Assembly (NCBI GenBank): GCA_963776675.1
Contig: CAVZNR010000065.1
Location: forward strand, 1 to 64,000
Source of the DNA: Hyphomicrobium_A sp963776675
Lineage (GTDB): Bacteria; Pseudomonadota; Alphaproteobacteria; Rhizobiales; Hyphomicrobiaceae
DNA length: 64,000 bases
Reading direction: 5' to 3'
How positions within the stretch are numbered: the stretch's first letter is position 1; each line of letters opens with the position of its first letter. A program made the position numbers and the translations under genes. Positions 58,507 through 64,000 of the stretch are shown here, one piece after another. Under the pieces are notes generated by a model. That model was not told the origin of the DNA and ran no database searches. It saw nothing but the letters and a program-made list of their open reading frames with translations.

Positions 58507-60390
58507 ATGACCACGGGTCCCAAGCGCAAGGAAGCGCCGACCGAGCCGCTGAAGCGGGCGATCGGCCTGACCGTGCGCGCGGTCGCCGGCCAGCACGATC
58601 TCGAGGTCACGTTCGCGCCGGGGGCGCCGGAGGTGGTGGCCAAGCACGTGCAGCTGCCCGAGCCGTCGCGCATCCCCTCGCAGCGCGAGATCGCCGTCAT
58701 TCGCGGCTGGGCTGACAGCTTCGCGTTGGCGGCAGGGTGTCACGACGCAAAGCTGCACCACCGCCTGGCGCCGGTGTCGGGGCCAGCGCGCCTCGTGTTC
58801 GAGGCGGCCGAGCGCGCCCGCGTCGAAGCACTGGGCGCCAACCGCATGCCCGGCATGGCGCGCAATCTCACCGCCCGCATCGAGGACAAGTACGCCGACC
58901 GCCGCTACGCCGAGATCTCCAGCCGCGAGGAGGCGCCGCTCGAGGACGCCATCGCGCTGATGATCCGCGAGCGGCTGACGGGGTTGGCGCCGCCCGAGTC
59001 CGCCGGCAAGCTCGTCAACATGTGGCGGGACTCGATCGAGAAGCGCGGCTCCAAAGTCCTGAAACGGCTCGACGGGCTGGCCGAGGACCAGGAGAGCTTC
59101 GGGCGGCTGGTGCGCGACCTGTTGCGCGCGCTCGAATTGACGGAGGAGAGTGCCGACGCCGATCGCGAGGAGAGCGGCGAGGAGGCCGAGAACGAGCCCG
59201 AGACCAGCGACAGCGAAGGCGAACGGGGCAACGAAGGCGAGGACGGACAGGATCAGCCGCGCGAGGAAGGCCAGGCCGAGGGCGACGCCGCCGAAACGCA
59301 GGACATCTCCGAGACGACCGGTGCGGAGGAGATGGAGGGCCGCTTCGACGACCTGGAGCAGATCGAAAGCACCGAGCCCTGGCGTCCCAATGTCTCCGTG
59401 CTCGAATGCCCGGAGGCCTTCGGCTACAAGGTCTTCACGCGCGCGTTCGACGAGGAGATCGCCGCCGAGCAGCTCTCCTCGCCCGAGGAGCTCGACCGGT
59501 TGCGTGCCTATCTGGATCGCGAGCTGAGGACACTGTCGAGTGCGGTCGCGCGTCTGGCGAACCGATTGCAGCGCCGCCTGCTCGCCCAGCAGAACCGCGC
59601 CTGGGACTTCGACCTGGAGGAGGGAACGCTGGATGCCGCGCGGCTGCCGCGCATCATCATCGATCCCATGCACCCGCTTTCTTTCAAGAGCGAGCGCGAA
59701 ACCGATTTCCGCGACACCGTCGTCACGCTGCTGCTCGACAATTCCGGCTCCATGCGCGGGCGGCCGATCATGGTGGCTGCGTGCTGCGCCGACCTTCTTG
59801 CGCGCACGCTGGAGCGCTGCGGCGTGAAGGTCGAGATCCTGGGCTTCACCACCCGCGCCTGGAAGGGGGGGCAGGCGCGCGAGGATTGGCTGGCGGCCGG
59901 CAAGCCGCAGGGGCCCGGGCGTCTCAACGATCTGCGCCACATCGTCTACAAGACGGCAGATGCGCCCTGGCGGCGCGCCAAGCGCTCGCTCGCGCTGATG
60001 ATGCGCGAGGGGCTGCTGAAGGAGAACATCGACGGCGAGGCTCTGGCCTGGGCCCATCGGAGGCTCTTGGGGCGGCCGGAGCAGCGCCGCATTTTGATGA
60101 TGATCTCCGACGGGGCGCCGGTCGACGACTCCACGCTGTCGGTGAACTCGGGCAGCTACCTGGAGCACCACCTGCGCCAGGTGATCGACGAGATCGAGAC
60201 GCGCTCGCCGGTGGAGTTGATCGCGATCGGGATCGGGCACGACGTGACGCGCTACTATCGCCGCGCCGTCACCATCACCGATCCGAGCGAGCTGGCAGGC
60301 GCCATGACGGACAAGCTCGTCGAGCTGTTCGAGGAGGAAGGGCTTGCGGCGCAGGCGCGCAAGCGCGGCGTGCGGCGGCAGGTGCACTGA
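58507..60390 (+). CDS. cobT: Aerobic cobaltochelatase subunit CobT
   Basis: Partner of CobS. The 627-residue protein has an N-terminal domain, a highly acidic central stretch (about 215-280, rich in Glu and Asp) and a C-terminal von Willebrand A domain with the MIDAS motif DNSGSMRG, the hallmark of CobT. With CobS it forms the ring that drives CobN. Length fits the family. Confidence 0.96.
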   Translation: MTTGPKRKEAPTEPLKRAIGLTVRAVAGQHDLEVTFAPGAPEVVAKHVQLPEPSRIPSQREIAVIRGWADSFALAAGCHDAKLHHRLAPVSGPARLVFEAAERARVEALGANRMPGMARNLTARIEDKYADRRYAEISSREEAPLEDAIALMIRERLTGLAPPESAGKLVNMWRDSIEKRGSKVLKRLDGLAEDQESFGRLVRDLLRALELTEESADADREESGEEAENEPETSDSEGERGNEGEDGQDQPREEGQAEGDAAETQDISETTGAEEMEGRFDDLEQIESTEPWRPNVSVLECPEAFGYKVFTRAFDEEIAAEQLSSPEELDRLRAYLDRELRTLSSAVARLANRLQRRLLAQQNRAWDFDLEEGTLDAARLPRIIIDPMHPLSFKSERETDFRDTVVTLLLDNSGSMRGRPIMVAACCADLLARTLERCGVKVEILGFTTRAWKGGQAREDWLAAGKPQGPGRLNDLRHIVYKTADAPWRRAKRSLALMMREGLLKENIDGEALAWAHRRLLGRPEQRRILMMISDGAPVDDSTLSVNSGSYLEHHLRQVIDEIETRSPVELIAIGIGHDVTRYYRRAVTITDPSELAGAMTDKLVELFEEEGLAAQARKRGVRRQVH

Positions 60391-60401
60391 GGGAGCATGT
60401 C

Positions 60402-61523
60402 TTGCGTTTGAAATCGGTGCGTGGGGCCGCCGCGGCATTCGGCCGGCTCAGCCGTTTCGCCAAAGGATCCGCGTTCGCGGCCGCCGGCGTCGTCGTCGTG
60501 GCCGGTGCCGGCATCGCGCTCGGCGATTCCAAGCCGGGCCCGCTCGAGGCCGGCCCGCGGCCGGTCGAGGTGCAGGCCCAGCCGATCGAGGCCTTCGACA
60601 AGCTCGACACGCAAAAGACGCGCTTCGGCAAGCTGACGTGGAAGGGCGGCTTGGAGCTGACGTCGCCGTCGCCCAACTTCGGCGGATGGTCGGCTTTGGC
60701 GCTCGGCCCGGACGGCAAGTCGCTCGTTGCGGTGTCGGATGCGGGCACGTGGATGACGGGCACGCTCGTCTACGACGGCGACAAGCCAACGGGCATAACG
60801 AAAGCGCGGCTCGCACCTCTGCTGGTGGGTGCCGGCACGCCCTTCACCGACTACGAGGATCGTGACGCAGAGGGGATGGCCGTGGTCGAAGGCACGCCCG
60901 CCAAAGGACGCGCGCTGGTCTCGTTCGAGCGCAACCACCGCATCGGGTGGTTCGACGTGGACGAGACCGGGCTCTCGCCCGTGAAGAGCTATGTGCCGAT
61001 GCCCCCGGCCATGCACGATGCGAAGGAGAACCGGGGGCTGGAGGCGGTCACGATGCTGCGTGGCGGCCCGTATAAGGGATCGATCGTCGCCATCGCGGAG
61101 CGGCTGCCCGACGGGTCGGGCAACCATACCGGCTGGATATGGGTGAACGGCGAGCCGCAGGCGTTCCATCTGGTGGACGGCGACGGCTACGACATCACCG
61201 ACGTTGCCGCCCTACCGAATGGTGGGCTGCTGGTTCTGGAGAGGCGGTTCCGCCTGTCTGAGGGCGTCAAGACGCGCGTGCGGCTCGTTCGCGCCAACGA
61301 GCTGCACCCAGGCGCGCTGGTGCGCGGCGAGATGCTGCTCGACGCCAGCATGAACCAGGAGATCGACAACATGGAGGGGATGGCGGTCCACGCCGGAGCC
61401 GACGGCGGCGTCATCGTCACCTTGATCTCGGACGACAACTTCAATCATGCCCTGCAGCGCACGCTGCTGTTGCAGTTCGCGCTCGACGCAGGCGATCTGG
61501 CAAGCGCTCGCGCGCGGCCCTAA
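60402..61523 (+). CDS. Esterase-like/phytase-like beta-propeller protein
   Basis: A 373-residue protein with an N-terminal membrane or signal segment (FAAAGVVVVAGAGIALG) and a beta-propeller-type domain of the esterase-like-activity-of-phytase family: WSALALGPDGKSLVAVSD, ENRGLEAVTML, DGYDITDVAALPNGGLLVLERRF and NMEGMAVHAG are typical. It follows cobT by 11 bp; the start is probably TTG at 60402 with GGGAG six bases upstream. The linkage to cobST is common in Rhizobiales, but a role in B12 is not established. Confidence 0.83.
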   Translation: MRLKSVRGAAAAFGRLSRFAKGSAFAAAGVVVVAGAGIALGDSKPGPLEAGPRPVEVQAQPIEAFDKLDTQKTRFGKLTWKGGLELTSPSPNFGGWSALALGPDGKSLVAVSDAGTWMTGTLVYDGDKPTGITKARLAPLLVGAGTPFTDYEDRDAEGMAVVEGTPAKGRALVSFERNHRIGWFDVDETGLSPVKSYVPMPPAMHDAKENRGLEAVTMLRGGPYKGSIVAIAERLPDGSGNHTGWIWVNGEPQAFHLVDGDGYDITDVAALPNGGLLVLERRFRLSEGVKTRVRLVRANELHPGALVRGEMLLDASMNQEIDNMEGMAVHAGADGGVIVTLISDDNFNHALQRTLLLQFALDAGDLASARARP

Positions 61524-61565
61524 CGAGCATCAACGGCAGACTTAAGAGGGAAAGGCGCCGGCAGC

Positions 61566-61868
61566 TTACGCCGCGGCGGCCGCCGCGGCCTTCGTGGTCT
61601 TCTGCAGCTCGCGCTTGAGCTTCAGGCACCGCTCGGACAGCTCCTCGTCGCGCGCTTTGAGCAGGAAGGCGTCGAGGCCGCCGCGATGCTCCACCGACTT
61701 CAAGGCGTGCGCGCTGATGCGCAGGCGCACCTTGCGGCCGAGCGCATCGCTCATGAGCGTGACTTCGCAAAGATTAGGCCGGAACTTCCGCTTGGAGCTG
61801 TTCTCGGCGTGACTTCTCCGCTGCCCGGAAAGGGGCAGTTTGCCCGTCAGCTCGCATTGCCTCGTCAT
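61566..61868 (-). CDS. rpmB: 50S ribosomal protein L28
   Basis: The N-terminus MTRQCELTGKLPLSGQRRSH and the block LGRKVRLRISAHALKSVEHRGGLDAF are L28 signatures. At 100 aa it is normal for alphaproteobacteria. GGAG lies seven bases before the chosen ATG; a TTG two codons earlier is also open. The C-terminus ends in a run of seven Ala. Convergent with the phytase-like gene. Confidence 0.97.
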   Translation of the reverse strand: MTRQCELTGKLPLSGQRRSHAENSSKRKFRPNLCEVTLMSDALGRKVRLRISAHALKSVEHRGGLDAFLLKARDEELSERCLKLKRELQKTTKAAAAAAA

Positions 61869-62201
61869 AATCAAGCTCCTTCGCCGCCGCTTCCCATGCG
61901 GTGGCCCGCGCTAGACGCGATTTTTAAAGATAGGATCGTGCCCCCCGGCTCTCCGGGGCGCTTTGGCCGGTGTGTATGCCCGAGGCCTCAGTTTCCGTCA
62001 AGGCGCAGGCGGCGCCGGGGCCATCGGGGCGGCGTGCAGGGGGGCGCATGGCCGGATACCGCGGCATGGGAACGGGGCGACTTGCCTAGAGTTCCCCCTT
62101 GAAACGACGTACCATGATAGAGATCTGTGCCCCGGCCTTGCGCGATCCGCGCGCACGAGGGGTCAAATATTTGACGTAAAACGGGACTACCGCGGAGTGA
62201 G
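61869..62201. other. Intergenic region between rpmB and the DUF3108 gene
   Basis: About 330 bases, divergent on both sides, so it should hold two promoters. I can see a hairpin (CCCCGG-CTCT-CCGGGG at 61943-61958) and an A/T-rich block (TTTTTAAAGATAGG near 61921) that may belong to the rpmB promoter. No supported ORF. Confidence 0.4.
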
Positions 62202-63089
62202 ATGCGCTTTCCGGCAACGTTCCGAGGGTCGCGGGGCATGAGATATCGGGTTCGGACGGCAACCCGCCGCGGTCGTGGCACGCTGGCCGGTGCTCTTCTG
62301 CTGCTGGCTTGTGCTGCACTCTTTGCCGAGCCAGCGCTGGCCGGCGCCAAGCCGCTGCCGGAAAAGGTGACCGCGACCTACAAGGTCAGTTTCAGCGTGT
62401 TGGGTGACATCGGCACCTTCCGCTTCAACTCGACCGTCAACGGCGAGGCCTACGCGCTTGCCGCGGAAGCCAAGATCGACACCGCGGTGTTCGACTATTT
62501 CGGCGCCATGACGAGCATGGGCTCGGTCATATCGTCGGTCGCGAAGCCGGGCGGCTATCAGTTCCGCTACAAGCAGAAGGCGATCTTAGGCAAGAAGAAG
62601 AAGCGCGCGCTCGAGATGGCGTTCGATAACACGGGCGTCAGCGACGTCACCTTCGTGCCGCCCGACCCGCCGTCCAGGAAGGCGATCCCCGTCACCAAGG
62701 AGCAGCTCCGGCACGTGCTCGATCCGCTGAGCGCGGTGATGGCGCTGTCGCTCGGCAACATCGCCAGGCCGTGCGAGCAGACGCTGCCCATCTTCGACGG
62801 CAAGCAGCGCTTCGATGTCGTGTTCTCGCCGACGGGAGGCGCAAAGCGCGCCGGCGCCGACCATCTTTGCCACGTGCGCCTCGTTGCCATCTCGGGCCAC
62901 AAGCCCGGTGAAGGCTCCGCCTCGGTGATCAATGGCGACATCGAGGTGGTGCTGCGTCCCGTTCCCAAGGCGAACATTCTCATTCCATATCGTGTTACAG
63001 TGCCCACCATTATCGGCTCGGCCATGCTGGTGTCCGAAAAGGTAGAGATTACGATGCCCGATCAGAAGCGGATCGCCTTCAGGCGCTAG
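62202..63089 (+). CDS. DUF3108 domain secreted protein
   Basis: A 295-residue protein with a signal peptide (LAGALLLLACAALFAEPALA) and a beta-rich DUF3108 domain (VTATYKVSFSVLGDIGTFRF at the start, PYRVTVPTIIGSAMLVSEKVE near the end). The first residues (MRFPATFRGSRG) may not be translated; an in-frame ATG at 62238 gives a shorter signal peptide. Function unknown; possibly envelope related. Gene order rpmB-DUF3108-helicase is conserved in Rhizobiales. Confidence 0.85.
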   Translation: MRFPATFRGSRGMRYRVRTATRRGRGTLAGALLLLACAALFAEPALAGAKPLPEKVTATYKVSFSVLGDIGTFRFNSTVNGEAYALAAEAKIDTAVFDYFGAMTSMGSVISSVAKPGGYQFRYKQKAILGKKKKRALEMAFDNTGVSDVTFVPPDPPSRKAIPVTKEQLRHVLDPLSAVMALSLGNIARPCEQTLPIFDGKQRFDVVFSPTGGAKRAGADHLCHVRLVAISGHKPGEGSASVINGDIEVVLRPVPKANILIPYRVTVPTIIGSAMLVSEKVEITMPDQKRIAFRR

Positions 63090-63301
63090 AGGCCGAAACC
63101 GCGCCAGGCTGAGGGCCCAACAAAGTCACCCAACAAGAAACTTGAGACAGCGGCAGCAACCGCCTGGGGGAAGGCGATGGTTGGAGGCGATCGCGGTGCG
63201 CCCGCCCCCATCCGAAGGCGTCGAAAGCAAGGAAGCCCTTGATCTTGGACGGGGCGTCTGCAATGCCAAGGCGCAGTTGAGATCTGGAGGCCTAAACTTA
63301 A

Positions 63302-64000
<699 letters not shown>

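Noticed and set aside
58396..60438. 680-codon minus-strand ORF across cobT
   Set aside because: Antisense shadow; cobT on the plus strand has the MIDAS motif and full-length homology.

Overview
The window is a high-GC chromosomal segment from an alphaproteobacterium, most likely of the Rhizobiales (Hyphomicrobiales). The evidence is gene order: hrcA-grpE-dnaK-dnaJ divergent from rph-rdgB-hemW; lpoA-like/rsmI-yraN-gshB; argJ-parvulin divergent from secA; xerD/secreted 583-aa protein/48-aa membrane protein divergent from aroK-aroB-CNNM transporter; bolA/J-domain protein-cobS-cobT-phytase-like protein; rpmB/DUF3108/SUV3-like helicase. I cannot name the genus. I saw no tRNA, rRNA, phage, transposase gene or CRISPR array. 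About 60 genes are supported, nearly all ordinary chromosomal genes.

Layout. 1-5.5 kb: heat-shock chaperones on the minus strand (a flavin reductase fragment, dnaJ, dnaK, grpE, hrcA). 5.7-9.9 kb: rph, a VOC protein, rdgB, hemW, a DedA-like protein, dsbB. 9.9-11 kb: a gene-poor, lower-GC stretch with one or two small genes and a strong terminator. 11-20.7 kb: HNH nuclease, AlkA, gluQ, a DUF1287 protein, lpoA-like, rsmI, yraN, gshB, a D,D-carboxypeptidase. 20.9-25 kb: ethanolamine ammonia-lyase (eutBC) beside an OPT transporter. 25-32 kb: a MarR/SRPBCC divergent pair, an osmoprotectant ABC transporter with a fused permease/binding protein, and a split MacAB-like exporter. 32-39.5 kb: small secreted/membrane proteins, a TPMT-like methyltransferase, argJ, parvulin, secA. 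39.5-48 kb: secreted and membrane proteins, a PAS-GGDEF-EAL signalling protein, a saccharopine-dehydrogenase-like enzyme, three tandem YafK-type L,D-transpeptidases. 48-64 kb: accA, xerD, aroKB, a CNNM transporter, bolA, a J-domain protein, cobST, rpmB, DUF3108, helicase.

Two things stand out. First, at least nine conserved genes are split by single-base indels with all motifs retained in neighbouring frames (dnaK, D,D-carboxypeptidase x3, eutB, ABC ATPase x2, permease/binding protein, tpm, GGDEF-EAL, saccharopine-dehydrogenase-like, possibly xerD). No internal nonsense substitution was found in those genes, and the corrected lengths are all multiples of three, so draft-sequence errors are more likely than decay. 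Second, a family of 70-81 bp imperfect palindromes with CTAGT...ACTAG ends sits exactly at gene edges (30635-30781, 33579-33745, a short one at 48252). Their arms differ between copies but stay complementary within a copy; two copies end directly on an ATG and two overlap stop codons. This repeat family is the best candidate for an undescribed element here.

Cell-envelope functions are strongly represented: D,D-carboxypeptidase, LpoA-like lipoprotein, DUF1287 protein, three L,D-transpeptidases, DsbB, parvulin, SecA, MacAB-like exporter. Cobalamin appears twice: CobST for aerobic synthesis and EutBC as a B12-dependent enzyme.
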